DNA of 64,000 bases from Cryptomeria japonica (lineage: Eukaryota > Streptophyta > Pinopsida > Cupressales > Cupressaceae). The stretch is taken from NCBI RefSeq assembly GCF_030272615.1, contig NC_081407.1:375885018-375949017 (forward strand), in the 5' to 3' direction. The notes beneath the pieces were generated by a model. It saw only the letters and a program-made list of their open reading frames with translations, was not told the DNA's origin and ran no database searches. The first letter of the stretch is position 1. Each line of letters starts with the position of its first letter. Shown piece by piece: positions 22,560 to 34,990 of this stretch. Both the position numbers and the translations under genes were made by a program.

Positions 22560-23944
22560 TACCTTGGCCTAATTTTTTGAGGGCCTTTCTGATTGAATTT
22601 TTTGACGAAATAAAAACCCACTAGAGTTTTCAGTGTCTTGAATTTAGAAATGTAAATTTTATAGTGATAAGATTACTTTTACTATTTTTGTATTATTTAT
22701 TAACCAAAAGTGGAACCTAAACCTAAAATACCAAGGTTCACTAAAACTTTAATAACTTTTTGGTTTTTAGGATTTTAGAAAAATAAATTATATGACATCA
22801 ATCTACATACAATTCTTTTGAATATTAAAATAAATAAAATGGAAAAATATGAAATTTTCATCAAATTATGGTGGTCATACACCCGATGTTTTGAAAATAT
22901 ACTTTATTGTCAGCTAAAAATTAATTAAAAAAAAAAATTCAATAAAAAAATAAGAAAAAATATTCTCATCAATATTTGGTGTCTTAAGTATCATTTCCCA
23001 GAAGGATTTGCAAAAATTCATTTATTTGCATCAAAAAAGGGTGGTCGTACACATGCGTGGTATGGTCTTGAAATAGGCATTTTGAAAAAATGGTTTTTAA
23101 ACATGCCTACTAAAAAGAGATTTCTACCATGTGGGTATTAAAAAAAATTACATATTTGAAAAGTAGACTCTGAGCACTACATTTTCTATTACTGAAGTTT
23201 TTTGAGATTCAATCTCTAAGTGCATCAAATTTTGACATCAATCGACATCAAATTTGAAAAACAGAGAAAACACTTCCACTTTTTGCCCAAAAGTGGGACT
23301 CAACTTCTTGCAGCCACCCTTTAGGTTTCTGGAATTTGATGTTGGTAATATGAGACATAAGTGGCTTTTTGGATATAGGTATTTACATATCTACAGGCTT
23401 CACTATTTTGGGCTTAGGATTTGAGACTTCAAAATTTAGAACAGAGGCTGGAAGATTGCGAGAGGCTAGAAGATTGCGAGTTTTGAATTTAACATACAGA
23501 TTGATAGAATGAACTCAGAATTTTGATACACGCACCATATTGGGGTATGAAGATTCACTAAAGCATTTTGGAATGGAAGTTTTCTTGTGAGAAATGCATG
23601 CAGCCATTCAAGTTTAGTGAATAAAGGTTGAGTAACATTGTTGGCTCAATAGTAACGGCAACCCATTACAAAGGGCCACAAATAACCAAAGAATCCTTCA
23701 AATCTAACTTTTATAGAAAAATATTTTTCAATTAGATGCTTACCATTAATGTATTTATTGTATTAAATTTATTTGCACATAGAAATTTTAAAAAAATCAA
23801 TTGCTAATAAACTTATGTATTAATTTTTCACTCAAAAAAAAGGTTCAAGGTTCAACATTAATTTAATTTTAGTTTTCTTATTAAATTTGGTATCAACTTT
23901 AACATGAATAGATTTTTAAGGATGATAAAATATAACATGGAAAT
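22560..23944. other. AT-rich spacer with diverged GGTGGTC(A/G)TACAC repeat
   Basis: TCAAATTATGGTGGTCATAC (22863) and TCAAAAAAGGGTGGTCGTAC (23028) mark two diverged copies about 165 bp apart. A short duplicated AGGCTAGAAGATTGCGAG occurs near 23450. No gene is seen. The region could include the outer right arm of the DDE-like element. Confidence 0.4.
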
Positions 23945-24640
23945 TTTAGAATTTGCAAGTTAATTCTCAAAATAATAGATTTTTCCATGTTTTGATTGAG
24001 TAAAGATCAAGAGTGTAGTAAAAATAGGAAATATATACAACTTAGTAAGTTTTACAAATAAATACAAATTTAGTAAGTTTTAGGAAAAAATTATGGTAAT
24101 AGGTTGTAGTTATCCCATATTAATAGGGACTCATTACTATGAGTAATTTAGAAAGAATGAGTATTTTATTATAATTAACAAAAGATCAAGTTAATTCTCA
24201 AAATAATAGATGTTTCCATGTTTTGATTGAGTAAAGATCAAGAGTGTATTAAAAATAGGAAATATATACAACTTAGTAAGTTTTACAAATAAATAAATAA
24301 ATACAAAATTTAGTAAGTTTTAGGAAAAACAAATGGTAATAGGTTGTAGTTTTCCCATATTAATAGGGACTCATTACTATGAGTAATTTATAAAGAATGA
24401 GTATTTTATTATAATTAACAAAAGATCACAATTTAGTAAAAAATGGAAAGATGCAGAACTTAGTATGTCTTAAAAAAAATATACCAAACTTAAATAACTT
24501 ATAGAAAAAAATTATGGTAACATGTTGTAGTGATGGAGATTTATAGGAGTCATTACTATGAATAATTTGGAAAGAAAAAGAGTTTCTTATTACAAGTTGG
24601 AATTACCCTCTATTTATAGGGAGTCATTACTATGACTAAT
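23945..24640. repeat. Three ~235-bp tandem repeat units
   Basis: ATTCTCAAAATAATAGAT(T/G)TTTCC starts near 23962 and 24194; the first two units are nearly identical through GGGACTCATTACTATGAGTA. A third, more diverged unit runs from about 24428. A partial fourth repeats the TAGGGAGTCATTACTATGA box near 24615. No coding potential. Confidence 0.85.
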
Positions 24641-25139
24641 TTTGAAAGAATAATATTTTTTTATAACAATTAATAAAAATGAAAACAAAATTATCCTTAA
24701 AATTGGATTTAATAATAGTGAAAAGAGTTCCCATTTCTTATTACCGTTAAAGATGTAATTGATAAGTGTTCTCATTATTAAAATCAATATAAATTATACA
24801 TTAAAATTATTTAAATAAAATGATAAGAATAATAATATTTTAACTTAATAAGAAATAATAAACAATATGGGATATAAGTAAAATAAATAAAAAATATTTA
24901 TAAATTCAATTTTTTTAAAATTATATCTTTTATAATATTATGTATTCCATTACTTTTTTCTCTTGATAAAGATAAATAAAAAATGGACAAATTTCTCCAA
25001 ACTTTTATTATTGTATTTTAACTTGATGGAAATTGTAGATATTAAATGAAGAGGATAATTTTTTAGGTATAATTTTTTTAAATCAATTTAATAGACATAT
25101 TGACTCCTTAAACATAGATATTTAGGTTCATATAATTAA
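24641..25139. other. AT-rich spacer
   Basis: Very AT-rich DNA between the tandem repeats and telomere-like array C. I see no gene or repeat in it. Confidence 0.5.
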
Positions 25140-27905
25140 ATTTCATACCCCAATCCCTAACCCTATCAATAATTCTAACAATAACACTAAACTCTTAACT
25201 ATAATCTAAACTTTAACCCTAACCCTAATGTAATTGAATCATAACCCTTCTTTTTAACCTAGATTAAAATATAATACTAACCCTAACTATAATTAAATGC
25301 TTACCATCATCAAACCCTATTCTTGACAATATCTATAATTTATACCTAACTGAACCCTACTAATAACCTAATCTTATCATAATTTAAACCTAACAATAGC
25401 ATAACCCCAAGCTTAATTATAACCCTAGAATTAAACTCTATCTAAAACTTTAACCCTAATCTAAACATAATTAAATACTAGCCCTAATCCTAATTTAAAC
25501 CTAGCCCTAATGTAATTGAATGATAGCCTTAATTGATCTCTAATCCTAACCCTAAATATAATTAAACCATTTCAACACTTAAACACTAACTCTAATTAAC
25601 TATAACCTTTAACCCTATTGTTCGCTAATATTAATTAAATTCTAGCCCAAACATTAACCCTAATTATACTATAGTCATTGTAATTATAATTGTAAACCTA
25701 ATCGTAACCCAAACCCTAAAAATAACCCTAATCCTAACAATGATGTAAACCCTAACTATGATCATAATCCTAATCCTAAAGCCTATCTTGAACCATAACT
25801 CTAACCCTAACCATGATTTTAACCCTAAATCTAACCATAATCCTAAGCCCTAACCCTATCCATAATCCTAACAATAACCCTAAGCATGGTGTAAATCCTA
25901 ACCAAAACCCTAACCCTAACTGTGATGTAAACGCTAACATTAATCCTAATGCTAACCCTTAACCCTAACCCTAACAATGATGTAAACCATAACCCTATCT
26001 ATAATCCTAACCTTAACCCTAACCCTAAATGGAACCATGACATAAACCATAACCTTTAGTGTAATCCTAACTATAACTCTAAACCATTACCCTAATCATA
26101 ATCCTAACCCTAAATCTAACCTAACCTAATCATAACCCTAAACCCTAACCCTAAAAATAGGGAATGACTATTCAACCCTTAGGATGGACCAAACATCTAT
26201 TACAATTTAATAATATATGAAGGGTATTAATATCTTGCTACATCCTAAGGGTTGGGTAGCCATTTCCCTAAAAATAACCTTACAACTAACCCTAACCATG
26301 ATGTAAAACCTAATCCTAAACCTAACCCTAACTATAACCTAAACACTAAACCCTAACCCAAGCATAATCCTAGCCTGACCCTTAATCCTAATCCTAACCA
26401 TAACTCTAAACCCTAACCTTAACCCTAACCCTAACCTAACCATAACCTTAAACCCTAACCCTAACAACAATCCTTAGTCCTAACCCTAAACCTAACTATA
26501 ACCTAAGCACTAAACCCTAACCCAAGCATAATCCTAGCCCGACCCTTAACCCTAATCCTAACCATAATTCTAAACCCTAACCCTAACCTAACCCTAACCC
26601 TAACAACAATCCTTAGTCATAATCCTAAAACCTAATCCTAACCATAACCCTAACCCAAACCCTAATCCTAACCATAACCCATAACATGTCCCTTATCCTA
26701 AGAGTAAATCTTATTCATAATCCTAATCCTAATCCTAAACCCTAACCTTAACGCTATTCTTACTCTTAAAACCCTGATCCTAACCTTAATCCTCACCCTA
26801 ACCCTGATCGTAAACCTTACTCTAACCATGATGTTAATCATGACCCTAACTTGAACCCAACCCTAAACTTAACCCTCTAGCTATGATGTAAAACCTAACC
26901 TTAACCATTATCCTAACTATGACCCTAACCCTAATCCTAAACATAATCCTGAACCTAACCTTGACCCCAACCATGATGTAAACAATAAAATTAACTATAA
27001 ACCCTAACCCTAACCCTAATCATAATCCTAACCCTAACCCTAGTCCTAATCCTAAGATAACCTAACCATAATCCTAAAAATTAACCCTAACAATAATCTT
27101 GCCCTAAACTTAACCCTAACCTAAATTAAACTTTAATCCAAATCTATTCCTAACCTTAATCTAGCCCAAACCCTAATCCTAATTGATCTAAATAATAGTA
27201 ATTTAACCCTAACCTTAATGTTATTAAACCATAACCCTAATTCTAACCCTAACTTTGATGTAAACCCTAAATGTAATTGTAACCCTAACACTAAACCCTA
27301 ACCATAAACTTAACCTTAACACTAAACCTTAACCTTAATTGCAATTGTAAACCCTAACCATAATCTTGAACCAAAATCAAACCCTAACTTTGATGCTAAC
27401 CCTAACCATGATGGTAACCCTAACCATGATATACACCCTAACCAAACCCTAAACCTATTCATAACCCTAACCATGATATAAACCTTATACGTGATAACCT
27501 TAACACTGATCCAAAATATAATCATAAACCAAATCCTAATCCTAACCATATCCCCAATTATAATTCTAACCCTAACCCTAAATGTAATTATGCTTACCGT
27601 AAACCTATATTTACTATATAAACCCTAAACATAATTGTAACCTTGACACTAAACCCTAACGATAAATTTAATCGTAATAATAAACCATAACCATAACCCT
27701 AACCCTAACTGTAATCGTAAATGTAAGCATAAACCCTAACCCTTACCATAATCCTAAACACAAACTGAAACCTAACATTGATGGTAATCCTAACCATTAT
27801 CATAATCCTAATCATAATCCCTAACCCTAATCATAAACCTAACCCAAACCATGATGTGGACCGTAACCCTGACCATAACATTAACCTTAACCCTAACGGC
27901 AACCA
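25140..27905. repeat. Degenerate telomere-like array C (CCCTAA type), 2.8 kb
   Basis: The largest array: imperfect CCCTAA units with interspersed ATGATGTAAA motifs. CCTAACAATGATGTAAACC at 25733 and similar segments match array A at about 105, so both arrays descend from one source. A local duplication (AACACTAAACCCTAACCCAA) occurs near 26342 and 26504. It is interrupted by a MITE at 26160-26268. The left fifth (25140-25700) is more decayed, with CCCTAATGTAATTGAA variants resembling array B. Confidence 0.85.
26160..26268. mobile_element. 109-bp MITE with 8-bp target duplication, inside array C
   Basis: Terminal inverted repeats of about 28 bp (GGGAATGACTATTCAACCCT at the left; its inverted partner GGGTTGGGTAGCCATTTCCC at the right, a few mismatches). 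It is flanked by perfect TAAAAATA at 26152-26159 and 26269-26276. An 8-bp duplication points to a hAT-type transposase in trans, although the ends are not the classic hAT consensus. There is no coding capacity. Confidence 0.8.
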
Positions 27906-28170
27906 TAGCCACAATACTCCTGATTAAATAATGTGTTATATTATCATTAAATAAACTTTAATAATCTTAGATTTTAGTATTTTCTTAGATCTTGCAACAC
28001 ATATATTATAAAAATAGTCTAAATACATATATATAATTTCATATATCTCTATGTAATAATTTTATAATATTATAATATAATTTATTTTAATAAAAAGATA
28101 CTATATAATTATATATTGATTTATTTTATGATTCCCATGTTGCTTCACACAATTGCACCCTAGAGTCAAA

Positions 28171-28243
28171 TAGGTGCCTCTAGAAGGATATCTCTCAGCG
28201 TATTTTATATAGATTAAATTAAAATTTAAGGTATATATGCTAG
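28171..28243. mobile_element. Partial, diverged copy of the CTAGC MITE (right half)
   Basis: GGTGCCTCTAGAAGGATATC followed by TCTCAGCGTATTTTATATAG matches the right arm of the MITE at 1277-1439, and it ends GCTAG/TA at 28239-28245. The left arm is missing. As at the first locus, it sits a few hundred bp after the end of a telomere-like array. Confidence 0.55.
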
Positions 28244-28245
28244 TA

Positions 28246-31200
28246 TATATACAATGACATCATTTTTTATTTAGTGTGGAAATTTTGCAGAAATTAAATA
28301 GATAAAAATATGTTTTTATGTACTCTTTGTTTAATATAAATTTTATTTGACTCTTTTTCTTAATATCTTAAATCGCATCAATTTCTTTTTATTGCAATTT
28401 TTTTAATTAAATTATATATGTATACAATCACATCATTTTTTTTGTTGTGTAAATGTGAAAAAAAAGATTAAATAGACAAAATATATTTTTGTATATTTTT
28501 ATTTTATAAAAGTTTTATTTGATTCATTTTTCTTAATATCTCAAGTCACGTCACTTTCTTTAATTGTAGGAATTTTCTTAAAAAAATTTCAAGTTCAAGT
28601 TTATTTTTTATATGAGTTTTATTTGAGTTTTTTTTCCTTAATATCTCAAACCATTTTTAATTGTGAAAATTTTAATAACATTTTCTATATATAATATGTT
28701 TCTATAAACTATGGGTTTTACTTGAATTATTTTTAGTATCTCAAATCAAATCACATTCTTTTATTGTGAGAATTTTTTATAATATTTTTTAAATATGTCA
28801 AACCACATAACTTTCTTTTCATGTTAGAATTTTTTATAACATAATGCACCTTGTATTTTGATTTATTTATGCAATGATTTGTATTAGTGATATGTTATAG
28901 CATTTAAGTTTACAAATATTATGACCCTTATAAATAGGTAATGTACATTTCTCTTGGTTTTGTTTTAAATCATATAAATATTCTTTTATTGCGGGAATCT
29001 TATAAACATTTATATCTTAAATCATATTTCAAAAAAAATAATTAGTAGGTAAAATATGTTTTTATGTACTCTTTATTAGTAGTTGCTGGAGGCAAATACT
29101 ATTGTAATGAGTTTTTCTTTTTTATAGTTAACTAGTTATTAAAAAATTTAATTTGAACCAATTACAAACAAGGTTTTATTTTTGTTTTTAAAAAATATTT
29201 TTATTTTCTAAAGTTACTTGTGCAATTTTTAAGTTTACATATTATAAAAATTATTTTTTCTCATAGCTCAATACCAAGCATATCAGTAGTTTGGTGTACA
29301 TAAAAAACTAAAAAGTCATGACAATTAATCTTGAACTATGATCTATTAGGAATTATATTTTATTTTTTTAATATTTATAATTTATCATATATTTATAATA
29401 TTAAATAAAAAATTCATATTGAAAATTTATGGTAGCCCTTTTATGCATATAATATGAAATTTGAAACCCACTAACAAAAGTATTTCATAGTTGTGTTTCA
29501 TTGAATGTTAACATAATACAGAATTAAAAAATATTTTAGCTCTACCTATTGATTTTTCCATTATTGATGACATATGTTCCATATTGTAATGGTTTGATAG
29601 TGGACTAATAAATTTGAAAAAAGCTCTTACATAATTATATTCTTGGCTGTCCATATTGAAAAAAGGGTTCCAATGTGATATTAAAACACAAACAAATTTC
29701 ACATAACCTAAAACTTGCGTCATTTTAAATCATGCTATGAATTCATATACATGTCTTTGAGATTCACTATATGATTGTAGAGGACTTTCGACATAAAACA
29801 AAGATACACACTTTCTACCCAAACACTTGCTAAATATAATATTTAATATATTTAATTAAATTTCAAATTAATATTATTTAACTCAAATTCATTATATTTC
29901 TATAGTTTATGTTGATATTATTATGTGAGATTTTTGGATTAAACTGTGTGAGAATTTTTGCATCAATATTTTTGCATCATTATTTAACTCGTTAAATTGG
30001 TCTCTATAAGATTTAACTTGCTTATAATGAGTGGATCACTTGACCAAAATAGTTTGCACATAATTTTTTTTGGATGCAACTCTTCCCAAAATTGAAGTAC
30101 CCTATGTACATTTAAGATGAAATACGGAGGGTTAGCTGGAGATATGGAGGGATATGAGCGTTACATTAAAAACTTATAACTTACAAAACAAATCCTCTAT
30201 CCAAAGCACAATTCTCCACACAAAGCAAAATTTATATTAATTTTACAGGTAGACAGAATTAGTCATTACTAATTCTGAGACCATATATATATAATGATTC
30301 TCTACAAAGCAATATTTCTTAAAAAATCCTCCAAAGCCCTCTATTAAAATTTTACCTAGGTCTTGTCCTATCAAACAATGCGAATATTCATTTCACTTAT
30401 ATTGTAAATGATTATTGCTAACAATGTGAATATTCATTTCTTCCCTGTAATATACAACTCAAATTATTAAGATTTCAATTACAGTCAATTAAAAAATTAA
30501 CAAAGGCAAGTACTAGCCACTATGTGACACTTGTTTAATATGAACTCTATGACTTCTTTTTGTGAGAATTTCACAAAAAAAATAAACTTATAAAAGTATT
30601 TTTTAATGTACTCCTTGTTTTATATAAGTTTTATTTGACATTATCTCAAAACACATCACTTTCTATTATTGTGTAAATTTTATATATATACATTTGTTGT
30701 GTGTAATAATATCATTTTTATTTATTGTGGGAATTTTCTATAAAATAATTTAAAAGATAAAGTATGTTTTTTGTATGAGTTTTATTTCACTCTATTTTCT
30801 TAATATTTCAATTATCTTCACATTTAAAAAAAATTGATAATATTTTTTAAACATGTATAGTATATTTCTTTATACTCTTGATTTTATGTGAGTTTTATTT
30901 GAATTTTTTTGAATATCTCAAATCACATCTAATTATTTTAATTTAGATTTTTTTAATAACATTTTTTAAATAAGTAATGTATATTTTTGTGTACTCTTGC
31001 TTTTATTTGAGATTTATTTGATTTTTCTGATATCTCAAATCGCATCACTTTCTTTAAATGTGAGAATTTTTTATAACATTATATGCCCTAAATTTTTCTT
31101 GATTTATGCAATGATTAGTGTACAAGTAACATATTATAATGTTAAAGCTTTCAAATGACATTATTCTTACCTATTTCTAGTAACATACATTCATATTATC

Positions 31201-31739
31201 TATTTCATACATTCATTATGTCAATTCACTTTCACTAGTTATACAGGGTCCAATAGTCATTATAGCAATTGTGCTTATAATATTTAGTCTTACCACATAT
31301 TTATACTATATATTGTAAATAAATTATCCACATGTAAATAAAAAAAATACCAAATGATGGTCAAAATGGACTAATAATTGAAAACAAGAGAACATATAAA
31401 TGTTATATAAAAATGACATAAATACATTCATTATAAGATGCTCACTTAAACACGTATTGTTATCATAGTGAAAAGATACTATTCTTATGTGTACAACTAT
31501 TGGGGTAGCAATGTATATGCATTGGAGTATCTCAAATTAATATTTTATGTCATCACAAATATAAAAGGTGAACACAATAAATACCTAGTTTTTCTCCATA
31601 AAATGTTAGGGATTTTCCAAAGGTTTTAGTGTTCAACAATTGGTTGTATTCAACTATTAGTTCTCTGGTGTTGGATATAAAAATTTGAGATAATGCACAC
31701 TTATGATTACTCATAGACATTTGGTCCATTTAAGTTGCA
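28246..31739. repeat. AT-rich region with duplicated blocks of a ~130-bp repeat
   Basis: A diverged unit (GAGTTTTATTTGA..., TTAATATCTCAAATCACATC, ACTTTCTTTAATTGTGAGAA, ATTTTTTATAACATT) recurs many times at 28261-28860 and again at 30540-31090. Both blocks are followed by a similar TTTATGCAATGATT(A/T)GTRT segment (28865; 31102), so a larger unit is duplicated about 2.3 kb apart. A single unit also lies at 11718. The interval 28960-30540 and 31170-31739 shows only AT-rich DNA without recognisable genes. Confidence 0.6.
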
Positions 31740-31924
31740 TATAAGTTTTTGATTATCATAAACGGGTTTTATAGGGATCCAAAACCCAAATCTTTCAAAA
31801 AAATTAACAGTATCAAACCAGAGTTTAAACAATAGCTAAACAACAATAGAAACTTGGAATTCACCTTGAAAAGAACAAAATACAAAAAATGAAAAAAGGG
31901 CAAAAGAAAGAAGCCAAAATCCAG

Positions 31925-33485
31925 CTAATTAAGGGCTTTTAGAAGCTCAACATTCTTTTGAATCTTGTTGTTAATCTTCTTGAGCTCCTCCATAATAAAT
32001 CTGGAACTACCTTTTTCATTTTTTTTGCTCCTAGTCCTAGTAGAAGGCCCTGTAGAGGTCTACATATCCTAGTTCTTATTGTCCAATTTGGCACCTAAGG
32101 ACAGATCAGATCTGACCCAATGGTCTTTCTGTATGGCAATATTTTTGTTAACTCTTTAAATTCCTTCTGCACTATTAAAATTGTCTCTTTGTTAATCTCA
32201 ACCAATTCCCTGAGTTTGCCCCTTGATTCCTGTATGTCATTCTATAGACTGGCAATCCTAGCCTCATGCTTTGTTTTCATAACCTTAATGTCCTCCGTAA
32301 TTATTTGGGTCAACTTCAAGAGTTTGTCATTTTTATCAGGTGCTAGATTCTTAGTGAAAGTGTATAGTATGTCCTTGATGCCCTATTTTAGGAGATTGAT
32401 TTCACCAAAAACCCAACAAAAACATTTCTTCTATTGGAAATCAAAATGCATAGGAGTATGTCAACGTCCATCCCATTCTATTTAAATTTATTGGGGTCCA
32501 CAATAAGGGGGATGCAAGTTTAATTTCATCCTCCTCTTTATCTTGAGTCTCTTCCCTTTTCCTAGTTTTCTACTTTTTCAAATTTTGTGGGCCCAAATTT
32601 TGGGTTGAGAAATAGTGATTTTCAACTTTTCCATTACCCATCTAAGTGAATTTTTCCTTTTCATACTACTAGTAGTTCCAAGAGTGGGGTTCTGAGGGGG
32701 GGGCTCATCCTTTGAGTGATTGTATTATGAGTCATCCAACACATGGATATCATTCCAATCCATGGTCATTCTGCCCTCCTCCTTACCAAATTTTGTATTT
32801 GAAACATCATACACATCCTAGCTAGCTAAGGGTTTGGGGTTTCTCAAAATAGTTGGGGGGGGGGTTAAACTCATTTTCTTTAGCATGCTCCATAATAAAT
32901 ATAATTAACTCCTCAAGCACCTCATTTTCCTCATTTTCAAAATGCTTGTGAATGACATGCTCAAGAGAAGACAATAAATAAAATGACAATGAGATTTTTT
33001 TATCATGCCTAAACTGATTCAATATAATGAAATGATAAGAAAAATACTAGAATAGTTGTCATCTAGAGTTATGTAGCTTAGAATAAAATTTAACATATCC
33101 GACCAGAGCTTCAGAAGATCCTTTTGATTGTAGCATCCATCAGGATTTTTCCTAACTCCACTTCTCTCGCTCTTTTTGTCATAGAAAATAGACAAGGCTT
33201 ATTTTGAATTTTTTCTTTCTTTGTAGTTTTTTTTCCCCTCCATACTTAGCCCCATAATCTCAACTATGAAGGGTTCATCTATCTTGAATTCAACACCATA
33301 CACACTGAGCACCCCACCCCTTAATTCCATTTTTTAACAAACATTTCCGTGAGATTGTGGTTTTGGCCATGGAGTTTTCTCACATATGGTTCCAGACCAC
33401 CATCCACAACATATGTCCATAGTTATTTAATTTTATCCCATAACTCGCATGATGACAGTTCCATTATGTTCTTCTCTCCCCCCAT
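31925..33485 (-). pseudogene. ORF3-like protein of non-LTR-like element, copy 2
   Basis: Start ATG 33485 (MGGEKNIMELSSCELW) parallels MGGDKNRQEPSTCEKW of copy 1. LWTYVVDGGLEPYVRKLHGQ matches WWEVVDGGLVPYLD-LHGP. FKIDEPFIVEIMGLSMEGKK follows in a shifted frame near 33270. The block FYLLSSLEHVIHKHFEN...EELIIFIMEHAKE (33022-32840) matches the middle of copy 1. The tail RTRSKKNEKGSSRFIMEELK ends at TAG 31927-31925. Frameshifts and more than ten stops make it a pseudogene. Two conserved ends and a conserved core in independently decayed copies show it was a real protein. Its function is unknown. Confidence 0.6.
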
Positions 33486-33609
33486 ATAACTATTACCTTT
33501 GAAAATTTTGGTATTCGCACAAAAACCAGGCTTAAACGAGCAATAAAAAACAAGACCCATAAGAAAAATGTGGAAGGTCGATTCCACTTCTTTCTATGAA
33601 TGACTTAAC

Positions 33610-34990
33610 AAATGTGAAAAGATATCATAATTTATCAGTGAGAGATTATCAGCGTCCTTCCGAGCTAGCTCACACAAATGGAATGGAAAGGAGTCCCCTT
33701 CCCAACACTATTTAATATCATCACTAATGACACCAAGATTTGCCACATGGTCTACATTCATATTGCCGTCCCTCAAAATGTATGAAATTTGAATTTCTTC
33801 TGACTTGGCAATCATATCAAAGCATTCCCGCATTAGGTATTTAATCCTCCAGCTATGGGGTGTTTTTTTAATCAAACAATTGATTTTGTTTAGACAGTCA
33901 CTTTCTAGCCAGACCTTCTTGTACCCTCAACGAATAACCATTTTAAGCCGAATGTAGGCCGCATTTTCCTCAACATAGTGGTTTATCTACATGACTAATG
34001 GAAGTGCTACTACTGAGACAAGCCTACCATTTTAATCACAAGCAAATCCCCCATAGCCTACCGAGACAAGATTTCCTTTGGCCACTCCGTCAACATTAAT
34101 TTTGATCCATCCTCTAAGACGAGCAATCCAAGCAATATTGGGTTTGGTGTGCTTTGTTTTAGTTGTTAGTCTAGATATGTCCCAATCAATGTGCCATCTA
34201 TTAATTATATTCCAATCCAAATCAGAAGTATGAATGGCAAGATCAAATTTATGGGAGGGATAGGAAGAGATGAAATTCTCCTTAATAATCGACTGAATAT
34301 GATGGGCAACCAGAAAGCTAGGAGATTCCTTTTCTCTAAAGATACAGTTATTCCTTTCCTTCCAAATTCCCCAAGAAACATGAGGGAGCATAAAACTCCA
34401 TAAAACCATAAGAGATTGGTTATTATAGGGGCAAGACCATTGGAACCAAGAATCTAGTAGAATTTAGGGGAAACACCAATTGACACCCCAAAGATTGAAT
34501 AAGTGATCCCAAATATCCTAGACGAAAGAATAATGCATTAACAAATGCACAACATCTTCAACAAATTCCTTACAAAGAAAGCAACAGTTAGGCAAAGTCA
34601 TCCCTCTTCTACACAGGTTATCAATAGAGAGCACTTTATTTTGCATAGAAAGCCAAAAGAAGATATTGACTTTAGGGATTATAAATTTGTTTCAGAAACA
34701 AGACCAGAATGGGGCCAGAGAAAAGGATCTCGAGAGCAAAGCTAAAGCCTGTGAAACAAAAAAACCTCCAGAAGAAGGGCCCACCCAAACCAAGGAATCC
34801 TCAATAGGGAGGGCAGGAATGTGAACATTCAAGAGCCACTTCTGAAGAGGGAGGAGCAACGGATCCAATCTAGAAAGGTCAAGTCACCTGCCATTCTGAA
34901 TATAATCAGCAACCCAACAGCCAACCCGATCTTTATACTTCTGCATAAAGTGAACAACCCAATTACAGTCCATTAAAGGGCAATCACCTA
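33610..34990 (-). pseudogene. LINE-type ORF2 C-terminus: zf-RVT and RNase H domains
   Basis: From about 34985 the minus strand reads NCNWVVHFMQKYKDRVG, then a zf-RVT-like segment (LVWVGPSSGGFFVSQALALL, FIIPKVNIFFWLSMQNKVLS, RRGMTLPNCCFLCKEFVEDV) and VLWSFMLPHVSWGIWKERNN. The RNase H domain starts at WIKINVDGVAKGNLVSVGYG (about 34105) and keeps the acidic set: Asp in NVDG, Glu in YVEENAAYI, Asp in LESDC and Asp in NVDHVANLG. Several TAG/TAA/TGA codons interrupt a mostly constant frame. This is the usual 3' part of plant L1-like ORF2. The reverse transcriptase palm and endonuclease are missing (5' truncation). Confidence 0.75.

Larger units (their letters stand above)
31740..34990 (-). mobile_element. 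Non-LTR-like element, copy 2 (zf-RVT, RNase H, ORF3)
   Basis: Reading the minus strand: the C-terminal part of a LINE-type ORF2 (34990-33610), about 125 bp of spacer, ORF3 (33485-31925), and a 3' region ending at 31740 with the same AAAACCCGTTTATGATAATC then AAAACTTATA as copy 1. Positions above about 35000 show no reverse transcriptase palm, so the copy is 5'-truncated. Confidence 0.65.

Noticed and set aside
27322-27549. 75-codon minus-strand frame
   Set aside because: Lies wholly in telomere-like array C.
34545-34745. 66-codon plus-strand frame
   Set aside because: Antisense of the LINE zf-RVT region.
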